The notes beneath the pieces are model-generated. The model saw nothing but the letters and a program-made list of their open reading frames with translations, did not search any database and was not told the origin of the DNA. The translations under genes were made by a program, and so were the position numbers. A stretch of 64,000 nt of DNA from Nocardia sp. XZ_19_385 (GTDB taxonomy: Bacteria; Actinomycetota; Actinomycetes; Mycobacteriales; Mycobacteriaceae): the NCBI RefSeq assembly GCF_015355755.1, contig NZ_JACVEE010000001.1, forward strand, positions 2,356,001 to 2,420,000, in the 5' to 3' direction. This document shows positions 53,316 through 62,500 of the stretch, in pieces. The first letter of the stretch is position 1. The number at the start of each line of letters is the position of its first letter.

Positions 53316-53696
53316 GTGCAGCCGAATACGACAACCTTGAACCAGGCCGTCCAGGAGGGTGAGCTCTGGATCGACGGTGTGCTGGTCGCCGACGGCGCGC
53401 ACGAGAAGTGCGCGCAACGCTACGAACTGCTCGCCGAACAAGTCGAAGGCCAGATCGAGGTGCTGCGCGCGGCGACCACGCTGCCCGGCTTCGGCGGGTT
53501 CGACTCCGGCGCCGCGCTGCGTGGCGGCTTCGAGAGCAAGGCCGCCGAGGCGCTGACCAAGTTGCAGGATTACGCCACCGCCGCCCGGGAACTGGCGCAG
53601 ACCTTCCGCGCCGCCGCCGCGGCCTACCAGCGCGGCGACGAGGAACTGGCGGTCGCCGTCGGCCGGTTGGAAGAAGCGGGAGTGCCCAATGCGTGA
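53316..53696 (+). CDS. ESX (type VII) substrate, PE-like half of a pair
   Basis: 126 residues from the second of two tandem GTGs, which is better spaced from AAGGGGG. The protein is a long helical hairpin; near the C terminus it has AYQRGDEEL, a YxxxD type VII secretion signal. It has no signal peptide. It overlaps the next gene by eight bases. Pairing of a YxxxD protein with a WxG protein plus EspG is the layout of PE/PPE pairs. Confidence 0.8.
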   Translation: MQPNTTTLNQAVQEGELWIDGVLVADGAHEKCAQRYELLAEQVEGQIEVLRAATTLPGFGGFDSGAALRGGFESKAAEALTKLQDYATAARELAQTFRAAAAAYQRGDEELAVAVGRLEEAGVPNA

Positions 53697-54984
53697 AATC
53701 CAGGTCACCACCGAGCGCTGGCCACACACCCGCACCGACCCCGACTATGTGCCCAGCGTGGAAATCTTCGACAACATCACGCACAAGGAGATCCACGACA
53801 AGGTCCAGCTGATGGATCCGACCGTGCTCAGCGCCGGGCAACAGGCCTGGCAGCAGACCGCGACCGGGCTGGCCGACGCGGTCACCGTGGCACACACCGA
53901 GATTCGCGCCACCATCGCCGACGGCTGGCGCGGCGCGGCGGCGCAGACCGCCGCCGACGCGGTGCGCGCCTTCGAACAGCAGGGCAGCCAACTGGCCGAC
54001 GTGATGTCGACGGTGGCCCAGCGGCTCGGCCAGGCCGGGGATGCCGCCGAGAGCTTGCGTTCGGCGGTCGGCATTCCGTCGGACGAGCAACCGGATCTGT
54101 CCGCGGCGCTGCTGGATCCGAATCAGGCCACCGGTAATACCGCCCTGCAGAAGGCCTCCGAGCACGATCGCCAGGATGTGGTGGCGGCAATGGAGAGCAT
54201 CTACACCAACGCCTTCATTCAGAGCGGAGCCGCAGTACCCGCGTTCCCCGACACGACGGCGGTCGGCGCGCCGGTGGCGACCACTAACCCGAGTTCGTCC
54301 GCCCCGGCCCTGCAAACTCCGGCGCTCGACACGGGAAGCCCTGCGGTGCAGCCGGTTTCGACCATTCCGGCGACCACACAGCCCGCGGCGGCGACACCGG
54401 CGGAGCCGACGACACCCGAGCCGGAACCAGCCGAGACCACGCCCGCATCGGTGCTGCCGGTCGCGAGCCTGCCGAGCGCGGTGGTCCCGGGCGACACCGC
54501 GCCCGCTTCCACGTCCACCATTCCGTCCACCACCGCCACCGCACCGACCACTCCGGTCGCGGCGGCCACGCCGGAACGCCTCGCTCCCACCCCGGCCGCC
54601 GCGCCGGTCGCCCCCGCCGCGGCGGCGCCGACCCTGCCCAGCGGCTTCGCCACCTCCGCTGCCAGCGCCGACGAGGAACGCAAACGCGAGGAACGCAAAC
54701 GCGACACCAGCACCGACGCGGTCACGGGTGCGGGTGTCGGCGCCATGGGCGGCCTGATGGGCGGCGCCATGGCCGCGGGCGGTGACACGCCTCGGCAGGG
54801 TGGCAGCGTCGGATCCCGCCCGGCCCCCGCTTCGTCGCAGGACGACGAGGACGAGGACGACGAATTGCATTGGGCCGACGACGAACTCACCTTCCTCGAA
54901 CCCGCCGATGAACCCCGGGAACTGATCGGCTCGATGGATCCGACCACGCCCCCGGTGGTCGGCGAATGGACCGAACTGGAGTGA
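53689..54984 (+). CDS. ESX (type VII) substrate, PPE/WXG-like with Pro/Thr-rich tail
   Basis: 431 residues. Residues about 40-170 are a helical WXG100/PPE-like domain with the turn DGWRGAAAQT (WxG). From about residue 185 to 340 it is low-complexity Pro/Thr/Ala, then a Gly-rich segment and an acidic C terminus (DDEDEDDELHWADDE). No signal peptide. It should form a heterodimer with the preceding protein and be exported by an ESX system encoded elsewhere. Confidence 0.85.
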   Translation: MREIQVTTERWPHTRTDPDYVPSVEIFDNITHKEIHDKVQLMDPTVLSAGQQAWQQTATGLADAVTVAHTEIRATIADGWRGAAAQTAADAVRAFEQQGSQLADVMSTVAQRLGQAGDAAESLRSAVGIPSDEQPDLSAALLDPNQATGNTALQKASEHDRQDVVAAMESIYTNAFIQSGAAVPAFPDTTAVGAPVATTNPSSSAPALQTPALDTGSPAVQPVSTIPATTQPAAATPAEPTTPEPEPAETTPASVLPVASLPSAVVPGDTAPASTSTIPSTTATAPTTPVAAATPERLAPTPAAAPVAPAAAAPTLPSGFATSAASADEERKREERKRDTSTDAVTGAGVGAMGGLMGGAMAAGGDTPRQGGSVGSRPAPASSQDDEDEDDELHWADDELTFLEPADEPRELIGSMDPTTPPVVGEWTELE

Positions 54985-55871
54985 ACGCCCCTGTGTCACC
55001 CGCGAGTTCGGCCATGAACTGGACTTTGACTCCCGACCAGTTCGCTCTGGCCTGGTCCCGTACCGACGGCGACCGCATTCCCTATCCGCTCGCGGTCCGG
55101 CTCTCGGCCCGCGACACCGCCGAGCGCGCGGCTCAGCTGCCCGCGCTCGACGAATGGTGTGACCAGGTGCTCGACGCCGAATTGGCGGCGGCGCTGCGGG
55201 CGCTGGCCGATCCCGCTGTGCGCGTGGAGATTTTCGGCGAGCGCCAGGCCGGTGATCCGGCTGTCCAGTCCCGGCAGGTGCGTCAGGAGGCGCTACCCGG
55301 CACGGTCGGCCCCCCGGTTCCCGTTGCCGAGCCGGACGACTTCGACGACGAATCCGCCCGCCCTGTCCGGATTCTCGGCGCCGTCTCCGGCAATATCGCC
55401 GTGGTCGCCGCGCAGCGCCCCGGTGCCACACCCGACCGCGGCGGCGACCTCCGCCTCTTCGTCACCACTCCGAAAAGCCTTGCCTCCCGCATGGTTTCGA
55501 TGCTGCCCAAGAACTCCCCCGGCACCCTGTCCCGGTTGACGGCTCCGCTGTCGAAGGTCACCGAGGACAGCCGCGACATGGTCACCATGCAGGTCGCGGG
55601 TCCCGCCACCCCGGCGCGTATCCGCAAGCTCCTCAACCATCCGCGCGACGGGATCGGCCAGATCGTCGTCTCCATCCGCCGTCCCGACGGCGACCTGCGC
55701 CCCTTCGGGGTGCTGTGCTGGATCGATGTCCGCGCCGACGGCCGCTACACCGTCCGCACCGGCACCGACGTCGACATCACGCCGGTCGACGCGGAAGGTT
55801 TCCGGGATGCGCTGCGGCCCATGCTCACCGCGGCGGAGAAGAAGACCACCGCCTACGCGCAGGCCTGGTGA
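54981..55871 (+). CDS. EspG family ESX chaperone
   Basis: 296 residues from the GTG overlapping the previous stop (GTGA); the ATG at 55014 (MNWTLTPDQFALAW) is the alternative and looks like many EspG starts. The EspG fold is indicated by WTLTPDQFALAW, IRRPDGDLRPFGVLCWIDV and the closing DVDITPVDAEGFRDAL. EspG proteins bind the PPE partner in the cytosol and keep it soluble for secretion. Third gene of the module. Confidence 0.85.
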   Translation: MNAPVSPASSAMNWTLTPDQFALAWSRTDGDRIPYPLAVRLSARDTAERAAQLPALDEWCDQVLDAELAAALRALADPAVRVEIFGERQAGDPAVQSRQVRQEALPGTVGPPVPVAEPDDFDDESARPVRILGAVSGNIAVVAAQRPGATPDRGGDLRLFVTTPKSLASRMVSMLPKNSPGTLSRLTAPLSKVTEDSRDMVTMQVAGPATPARIRKLLNHPRDGIGQIVVSIRRPDGDLRPFGVLCWIDVRADGRYTVRTGTDVDITPVDAEGFRDALRPMLTAAEKKTTAYAQAW

Positions 55872-55900
55872 CGCCCCGCGAAGTGACCTGACTCACGTGC

Positions 55901-55927
55901 TGTCACAACGATCTCGGCTGCGGTGTC
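55901..55927 (+). promoter_or_regulatory. ECF41-type sigma promoter of the DoxX-sigma operon
   Basis: TGTCACA (55901-55907), 16 bp, then TGTC (55924-55927). The published ECF41 consensus is TGTCACA-N16-CGTC, so this differs by one base. It stands directly upstream of DoxX and the ECF41 gene, so the sigma factor probably controls its own operon. Confidence 0.75.
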
Positions 55928-55960
55928 TTGATGTCGAACCTGGAAACAGAGGAGAACATC

Positions 55961-56344
55961 ATGAACATCGCACTGTGGATCACCGCCGGACTGCTCGCTG
56001 CGGCAGCTCTGGCCAGCGGCGGCGCCAAAGTGTTGCTGCCCAAGGAAAAGCTGAGCGGCAAGCCCGGCGGAGAGTGGGCCGCGGACTCCAGCGACAGCTT
56101 CATCAAGACCCTTGGCGTCCTGGAAGTCCTGGCCGCGGTGGGCCTGATCCTGCCTGCTGTGCTCGATATCGCGCCCGTCCTGGTGCCGGTGACCGCTGTC
56201 GCCTGGATCCTGCTGATGATCGGCGCGATGATCACCCATCTCCGGTACGAGGGTGGCTACAAGTTCGCGGTGGCGAACGCGGTCTATCTCCTGCTCGCGG
56301 CCTTCATCGCCTGGGGCCGATTCGTCCTGGAGCCCTTCGCCTGA
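55961..56344 (+). CDS. DoxX-like membrane protein
   Basis: 127 residues from the ATG at 55961 (MNIALWITAGLLAAAALASGG), preceded by GAGGAG; an earlier in-frame ATG lies too near the promoter. Four membrane helices of the DoxX family. It is first in an operon with an ECF41 sigma factor, a known DoxX partner, and may be the sigma factor's main target or a redox-linked membrane partner. Confidence 0.88.
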   Translation: MNIALWITAGLLAAAALASGGAKVLLPKEKLSGKPGGEWAADSSDSFIKTLGVLEVLAAVGLILPAVLDIAPVLVPVTAVAWILLMIGAMITHLRYEGGYKFAVANAVYLLLAAFIAWGRFVLEPFA

Positions 56345-56410
56345 TCGGCGACTGAGATCATTGAGGCCGCCGGCAAGCAGTGCCGGGCAGCGACGGAGAA
56401 GGATCGACAG

Positions 56411-57307
56411 ATGAGCGACCACGCCAGCAACCCGGCGACCGACAGTTTCGTCGCGCACCGCAACCTGCTCTTCACCGTCGCCTACGAGATGCTCGGGTCG
56501 GCCGCCGACGCCGAAGACGTGCTGCAGGAAACCTGGCTGCGCTGGGCCGAGGTCGACCTGAGCACGGTCCTCGACGAGCGCGCCTACCTGGTCCGCATCA
56601 CCTCCCGCCAAGCGCTCAACCGGTTACGCAGCCTGAAGCGCCGCAAGGAGTCCTACGTGGGCCCGTGGCTACCCGAGCCGCTGCTCACCGCGCCGGACGT
56701 GGCCGAGGATGTCGAGCTCGCCGAGAGCCTCTCGACCGCGCTGATGCTCGTGCTGGAAACCCTCTCCCCCACCGAGCGGGCGGTCTTCGTGCTGCGCGAG
56801 GTCTTCGACGTGAGTTACGACGAGATCGCGGCCTCGGTCGACAAAACCCCCGCCGCGGTCCGCCAGATCGCGCACCGCGCCCGCCAGCACGTCGACGCCC
56901 GCCGCCCCCGCTCCACGGTCACCCGGAGCCAGACCAAGGCGGCCCTGGAATCCTTCCAGCGCGCCCTCGAAACCGGCGACCCGCAAAACCTGCTCGACAT
57001 CCTCGCCCCCGACGTCGTCCTGCTGGCCGACGGCGGCGGCATCAAGCGCGCGGCCGCACGGCCGATCCTCGGCGCCGACAAGGTGGCCCGCTACCTCATC
57101 GGCGGCGCGGGCAAGGTCAAGGGCCGATACGTCTTCGTCAGCACCGTGGTCAACGGCCAACCGGCACTCGCGATACATCTGGACGGCGAGTTCGACGGCA
57201 TCATGACCATGCGCGTCGAGGACGGCAACATCACCGGCCTCTACTTCGTCCGCAACCCGGAGAAGCTGACCCACGTCGAAGCCGAAACCCAGTTCACCCT
57301 GCGCTAG
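56411..57307 (+). CDS. sigJ: ECF41 family RNA polymerase sigma factor (SigJ-like)
   Basis: 298 residues. Sigma2 (FTVAYEMLGSAADAEDVLQETWLRW) and sigma4 (LSPTERAVFVLREVFDVSYDEIA) are joined by the typical WLPEPL linker. A fused SnoaL-like C-terminal domain (from about residue 180; FQRALETGDPQNLLDILAPDVVLLADGGG) is the hallmark of ECF41 factors, which use it in place of a separate anti-sigma. AGAAGGA precedes the ATG. The C-terminal domain carries the DGGG motif important for control. Confidence 0.9.
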   Translation: MSDHASNPATDSFVAHRNLLFTVAYEMLGSAADAEDVLQETWLRWAEVDLSTVLDERAYLVRITSRQALNRLRSLKRRKESYVGPWLPEPLLTAPDVAEDVELAESLSTALMLVLETLSPTERAVFVLREVFDVSYDEIAASVDKTPAAVRQIAHRARQHVDARRPRSTVTRSQTKAALESFQRALETGDPQNLLDILAPDVVLLADGGGIKRAAARPILGADKVARYLIGGAGKVKGRYVFVSTVVNGQPALAIHLDGEFDGIMTMRVEDGNITGLYFVRNPEKLTHVEAETQFTLR

Positions 57308-57342
57308 CCTCCATCGTAAGACGCTCCGTCTTACGATGGAGG
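57308..57342 (+). promoter_or_regulatory. Large palindrome at the antitoxin start
   Basis: CCTCCATCGTAAGACG and CGTCTTACGATGGAGG are perfect 16-bp arms around CTC, ending one base before the antitoxin ATG. TACGAT (57332-57337) within it lies 6 nt before that ATG and may be its -10. Likely the antitoxin autorepression operator; it could also terminate the sigma-factor transcript. Confidence 0.75.
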
Positions 57343-57343
57343 C

Positions 57344-57577
57344 ATGGCGGACACAATCACCATTCGGACGGATGCGGAGACGGAACACGCCCTGGAAGTG
57401 CTGACGGCCGATGGGCAAACGCGGTCGGCTGCTATTCGCGCGGCTGTCTTGGGCGAAGCTCGTCGGCGGGAACGGCTCGCCGATATGCAGTGGGAAGTAC
57501 TGAACATCCCCCTGGGCGAGCTGGACGGAATCAACCTCGGTGACGAGATCGCACGTGAGCGAAGCGGCGAACTGTGA
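57344..57577 (+). CDS. VapB-like ribbon-helix-helix antitoxin
   Basis: 77 residues: MADTITIRTDAETEHALEVL, then TRSAAIRAAVLGEARRR, which fits a CopG/RHH DNA-binding N terminus, and an acidic C-terminal tail (LDGINLGDEIARERSGEL) for toxin binding. Its stop overlaps the GTG of a broken VapC gene (GTGA), the usual TA spacing. Confidence 0.85.
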   Translation: MADTITIRTDAETEHALEVLTADGQTRSAAIRAAVLGEARRRERLADMQWEVLNIPLGELDGINLGDEIARERSGEL

Positions 57578-57788
57578 TCTACCTCGATTCCGCGGCAGGG
57601 GTGAAATGGACGCGCGCGTACGCAGCCTCGCGCGCGCGGTCCTGCCGGCCACCGTGCGATCGCTGGACGCCCTTCACTTGGGCACTGCGTTGACGATTGC
57701 CAACGAGCTAACTGCGTTCGTCACCTACGACAAGCGGTTGGCGGAGGCGGCTACCGCCGCAGGACTGACAACCTCGGCTCCCGCCTGA
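57574..57788 (+). pseudogene. VapC PIN-domain toxin, internally deleted and frameshifted
   Basis: The first codons read VIYLDSAAGVK, the start of a PIN domain. The C-terminal PIN signature SLDALHLGTALTIANELTAFVTYDKRLAEAATAAGL appears in another frame from about 57630 and ends at 57788. About 60-70 codons are missing between the halves compared with a normal VapC of about 130 residues. The first catalytic Asp remains, but the middle acidic residues are gone, so the toxin is dead. Confidence 0.82.
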
Positions 57789-57930
57789 TCCGAGCGGCCT
57801 CCGCGGGTAGCGCCAGGTCCAGCACCGGATGCATGTTCTGCAGGGTGCCCGCGCGGCCGAGGATGAGCATCGACCGGATGTCGCCGAAATGCTTCCACGT
57901 CAACGAGTTCGGGCCCAGTGGCGCGGACAC
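57751..57930 (-). pseudogene. Fragment of a DUF2236 (oxygenase MpaB-like) gene
   Basis: A minus-strand frame reads SAPLGPNSLTWKHFGDIRS, then MLILGRAGTLQNMHP. It matches the N-terminal region of DUF2236/MpaB-type proteins (LGPDSxTW...GDxR...LLxxAHP). Only about 45 residues match before the frame runs into the vapC remnant and stops; the full protein is about 300 residues. It is a relic. Confidence 0.65.
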
Positions 57931-57958
57931 ATCACCTGATCGAGAATACCGGCCGTAC

Positions 57959-58492
57959 TCAGGTGAGTTCGGTGACGATCACGGCGAGCGCGAGCAGGGT
58001 GTCCAGGACCGCGCAGAATTCCGCGAGCGATTGGGACACAACGCGATTGGCACGGAGGTGATAGATGTCCCAGGCAGTGTGGCCCAGCAGTCCGGCCGCG
58101 ACGAGGTAGGCGCCGAGCTGCTCGTTCACGACCAGGGCGGTGAGCGCGACCGCGCCGAAAGCGAGCATGGCCAGGCCCTGCACCGTGATGTCGCGATGCT
58201 TGATCACGGCGTAAACCGCGACCGGGACAGCCAGCACGAGAAGCACTGCGGTGCTGTCCAATCCGGCGATCTTCGCGACGGTGATGATGATGAAGGTGCC
58301 GAAGAACAGCGGCCAGGCGACGGACTGCCGGCCGAGGGCGGCGGCCCCCAGGTAGATCATCGCCGAGGCCGCGATGATCTGGGCGAGGTCGACGCCGGTG
58401 GCCAGGTCGTGGGCGGTGAGGGCGGCGAAGGCGATGGCGGCCAGGGTGGGCCAGCGGCGGGCCGGGGCCCACTGGCGGGTGAGAGTTGTCAT
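57959..58492 (-). CDS. Polytopic membrane protein of unknown function
   Basis: 177 residues with five or six hydrophobic helices (for example IIAASAMIYLGAAALG, LLVLAVPVAVYAVI, LTALVVNEQLGAYLVAAGLLGH) and the short motif DIYHLRANRVV. No family recognised. Divergent from the GlxA-type regulator with a 97-bp gap. Confidence 0.75.
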   Translation of the reverse strand: MTTLTRQWAPARRWPTLAAIAFAALTAHDLATGVDLAQIIAASAMIYLGAAALGRQSVAWPLFFGTFIIITVAKIAGLDSTAVLLVLAVPVAVYAVIKHRDITVQGLAMLAFGAVALTALVVNEQLGAYLVAAGLLGHTAWDIYHLRANRVVSQSLAEFCAVLDTLLALAVIVTELT

Positions 58493-58589
58493 GGGTCCAC
58501 GGTCCGGCCGCGGCCGACCCGGCTCCAGGGCGGCGGCCAGAGATGTCGGTAACCCTGGGATTCGTGTCCGCGCGACTAGGATCGGGAGG

Positions 58590-59558
58590 GTGAACGAATC
58601 GCTCGTCGTGGTGGTCGGCTACCACGGCGTCGAACTGCTCGACATCGCGTGCGTGACCTCGAGCCTGGACATGGCCAACCGGATGGGCGCCGCGCCGCGC
58701 TATCGGATGCTGGTCGCGACGCCGGGCGGTGCGGCGGTGGAATGCAATTCCGGGCTCAGCCTGCCGGGTCAGGAAGCGCTGGAGCAGTTCAACGAATCCA
58801 TCGACACCCTCATCGTTTCCGGCGGCCTCGGTCACTGTGACGCGGCGGCCGACGCGAAGATCGTCGGCCACGTCCGCAGGCTCGCCCGCCAGTCCCGCCG
58901 CGTCGCCTCGATCTGCACGGGCGCCACGGTGCTCGCCGCCACCGGGCTGCTGGACGGGAAAAGCGTGACCACGCACTGGTTCTACGCCGATCAGCTGGCC
59001 AAGAGCTACCCGAAAGCGCAGGTCGACCCGAATCCGATCTTCGTGCGGGACGGGAACGTGGCCACCTCCGGCGGCGTCACCAGCGCTCTCGATCTGACCC
59101 TGGCGTTCATCGAGGAGGACCACGGCGCGGAGGTCGCGCGGCGGGTGGCGATGGGCCTGGTCACCTATCTGCGCCGCCCCGGAAGCCAGTCCCAGGTCAG
59201 CACTTTCGTGGCGAGCCCGCCGCCGGAACACCCGCTGGTCCGCCGGGTCGTCGAACACATCGGCGCGCACCTCGACGGCGATCTCGACAGCCCGTCACTG
59301 AGCGTCGTCGCCGGCACCAGCGAACGCCACCTGACCCGGCTGTTCGTCCAGGAGCTCGGCGAAACCCCCGGCAAATACGTGCGCCGTACACGTGCCGACA
59401 CCGCCGCCCGCCTGCTCACCTCCACCGGCCTGCGCCTCGACGAGATCGCCCAGCGCTGCGGTTACCGCTCCGCCGAGACGCTCCGCCAAGCTTTCACCAC
59501 CCAGTTCGGCCAGTCGCCCTCCACCTACCGCGCGGCGCGCCGCCCCCTGCCGACCTGA
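58590..59558 (+). CDS. GlxA-type transcriptional regulator (DJ-1/PfpI plus AraC HTH)
   Basis: 322 residues. The N-terminal DJ-1/PfpI-like domain (VGYHGVELLDIACVTSSLD; Cys in RVASICTGA) is followed by an AraC/XylS C-terminal HTH (from about residue 215; VAGTSERHLTRLFVQELGETPGKYV, then IAQRCGYRSAETLRQAF). GTG at 58590 has TAGGAT (58577-58582) exactly 7 nt upstream, so it is probably leaderless. It may regulate the divergent membrane protein. Confidence 0.92.
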   Translation: MNESLVVVVGYHGVELLDIACVTSSLDMANRMGAAPRYRMLVATPGGAAVECNSGLSLPGQEALEQFNESIDTLIVSGGLGHCDAAADAKIVGHVRRLARQSRRVASICTGATVLAATGLLDGKSVTTHWFYADQLAKSYPKAQVDPNPIFVRDGNVATSGGVTSALDLTLAFIEEDHGAEVARRVAMGLVTYLRRPGSQSQVSTFVASPPPEHPLVRRVVEHIGAHLDGDLDSPSLSVVAGTSERHLTRLFVQELGETPGKYVRRTRADTAARLLTSTGLRLDEIAQRCGYRSAETLRQAFTTQFGQSPSTYRAARRPLPT

Positions 59559-59567
59559 GCGCGGAGC

Positions 59568-62500
59568 TCAGCTCAGGCGGAGGAACCCGGCCAGGTCGGG
59601 GAGGTCGTCCGGGGTGGTGGGTAGGTATTCGGTCAGCAGCGGCGAGCGGATGATGACCGCCTTCCACATGGCGCGGCACAACGCCGAGTGCATGAGGCCG
59701 CGCGACAACAGGAACGGCATCCCGAAGGGCGCGTCGGCGGGCGTGGAGGTGGTCATGGACAGCAGGACCACGGCCGCTTCCCGGCCCCGGAATCGATCCG
59801 GCGTGCCGACCAGCACATCCTCGATCTTGGCGCGCGCCAACAGCGTTCGGATCCGCCCGACCTGCGCACTGTAGGGCGCGACGACGAAGATGTCGTGCGG
59901 ATGCAACCGCCGCGTCACCGCTCCGACCGTCCATGACGTGCCGAGCAGCGCCCGGATCCGGCGCACCACTTCCTTTGCCTCGGCGACCGATTCGGTGGTG
60001 TTGCCGTAGTGCTCGACCAGCACGGTTTCCACGCCCGGCGGCACACCATCGAGTTGTCTTGCCAGCGTGACGGTTTCGTTGGACCGCAGTCGATTGTCGT
60101 AGCAGACCCGCGAAATCGGCTCGCACACCCGCGGATGCAACCGCCAGGTCCGGTCCAGGAAGTAACCGCGCTCAGCGGGCAGCACGGCGCGGCCTTCGGC
60201 GAGCCAGCCGAGCACCGATTCCCCGACCGGTTCCGGATGCGCGCCATGGGCCGGGGTGGGCACGGGATCGCCGAGTAGCAACAGGTTTCGCGCACTCAGC
60301 CCGACCGCGACGGTCTCGGCGAGCGCGAAACTCCCGGCGTCGGCGATCACCAGCAGGTCGAGCCCGTCGTGCGGGATCAGGGTCTCATCGGCGAAATCGG
60401 CTGGCGTGCCGCCGATTACACAACCGTTGACGGCGTTGTCGAGGAACCGGCGGTACTTGCCCGCGTCGATCACGGCCCACTCCGGTTTCACCGCCTCGAC
60501 GTCTTTCTTGCCGACCAGTTCGGGCAGCACGCCGATCTCCACGACCGCGTCGAGCATGTTCTCCACCGTCGAATGCGCGTGCGCGACCACGCCGATGCGC
60601 CATTTCTGCCGGGTCACCAGGCGTTCGATGACGCGGGCGGCGGTGGAGGTCTTGCCGGTGCCGGACGGTCCCTGCACCGCGATGTAGGAATGGTCCAGAT
60701 AGCGCATGGCGGTGGTGATCGCGGCCGCGTGGTCGCCGTGCACCTCCGGCAATCCACCGCCACCGCGCAGCCGCGGCGCCCGCCGCGCCAGGATGTCGAA
60801 CACCGCCTCGCACGGGATCTCGGGCAGCGTCACCAGCAGTTGCTGGGCGGCGAGTTCGACTGTGCCCTCGACGTTCGCGTCCCAGGCGGGCAGCCCGGGT
60901 GCGATCGCGGTGGGCAGGTCGTCGTAGGGTTCGCAGCCCTCGGGCAGCAGTTCCTCCAGCCGGACCGTGTCGTCGAAGTTCGCGTCCACCGAACAGCCGA
61001 GCACGGTGGCCGTCGCGGTGGCGCGCTTGCCGACTGCGGTGCCGGCGCCCGTGGCCATCGGCTGGTCGTAGAGGGTGTAGACGGTGGTGCCCGGAGTCAG
61101 CGCGACCCCGTGCGCCCAGCCGGTGCCGATCCGCCCGGTGAGGGTGAGGTAGCGGCGCATGGTCGGACGGTTCAGGCTGTGATGCCATTTGGTGTCGACA
61201 GTGCCCCAGTCGGCGACGAGAACCCCCGGCGCTTCGGCCCATTCGTCCACCGGATGGTCGAGCCGGTCGGCATGCGCCAGGCGCAGCGGCTGGCGTTCGC
61301 GCCGGTGGTAGCCCAGCACCGCCGCCATCAGGGCGGCCGGATGCGGTGTCGCCCCAGCGTCTTTGCGTTCGCCGCGGACGGTCGGCCGCAAATCACGGTG
61401 CGTCGCCGCGAATTCCGTGAGCGCCGCCTCCAGCGAGGACGGTCGTGCACCCGCCGCCTTGTCATCGTGACGCGGCACCGGACTCACCGGGCCCACCGGC
61501 AGTGCGGCAGCCTCCGGCGGCGTCTCGGCGGCGCGTTCGAGCAGCCAATCCCGCAGGCGCAGCACGGTCACGCAGTCCGGCTCGCCGGCACTCGCCGCGC
61601 CCAGCAGGTGCCGTAGGGAGTCGAGCCGATAGGACTGCGTCCCGACGACCACGGCGCCGCGCACGATCGGATACAGGTCGACCAGCACGCCCGCGTTCAG
61701 CAGCTCCTCGACGAGTTCCTCACCGGCGCCCAGGCTTCCGGCGCAGCGCAGCAGCGCGTCGCGCACCGCGCGGCCATGGTGATAGACCCGCATCGCCGGA
61801 TACTGCTGCCGTTGCCGCGCGAGATATTCGACCACCTCCGCCAGCACTCGCCGCTGCTCGGCCACCGCGTCCGGCCCGGCCGGTACCCGGAACGACAGCC
61901 GCACCGCGTCCGCCCCGCCCACCTCGACAATGCACGCCGGCCCGGGCACGTCCGCGACGGTCAGCGCCAGATCACCGGGTGACACCGGCGGCAAGGCGCC
62001 GAGTGCGAGCGCGTCGAGCAGCGTGTGCGCGGGCCGTCCGGAATCCCCGGGCTGCAACTGGATTCGGGCTTGCCTGCGCAGCGTCGCGAAAGTACGCGGC
62101 GGCACCCCGGTGACGGTCGCGTCCAGGCCCGCCAGCCGGTCGATGGTGGCGACACCGGCCTCGCGCAGCCGGGCCCGGGCCGGGCTCGGCATGCCCGCCA
62201 CCAGCATCAGATCCCGGGCGGCGGTGAGCGCGGTCGTGCAGGTTTCGCAGTGCCCGCAGGCGAGATAGCGCGGATCGCCCCACTGCACGGGCAGCAGCTC
62301 GCTCAGTTTTTCGTCCAGAATCCGGGCTAGTCTGCGCCGCCGCGCCTGATACACCGGTACCAGGTCGGTCAGCGGGAAATCCGTTGCCGCTGTATCCAGA
62401 TACAGCCGGATGGTGGGCGCGGTCAGCGCCCCGCTGCTGTCCAGCGCGTCCGCGCAGGCCGCGAGTTCGAGTGCGGCGCCGACCAATTCGGCCTGGCCCG

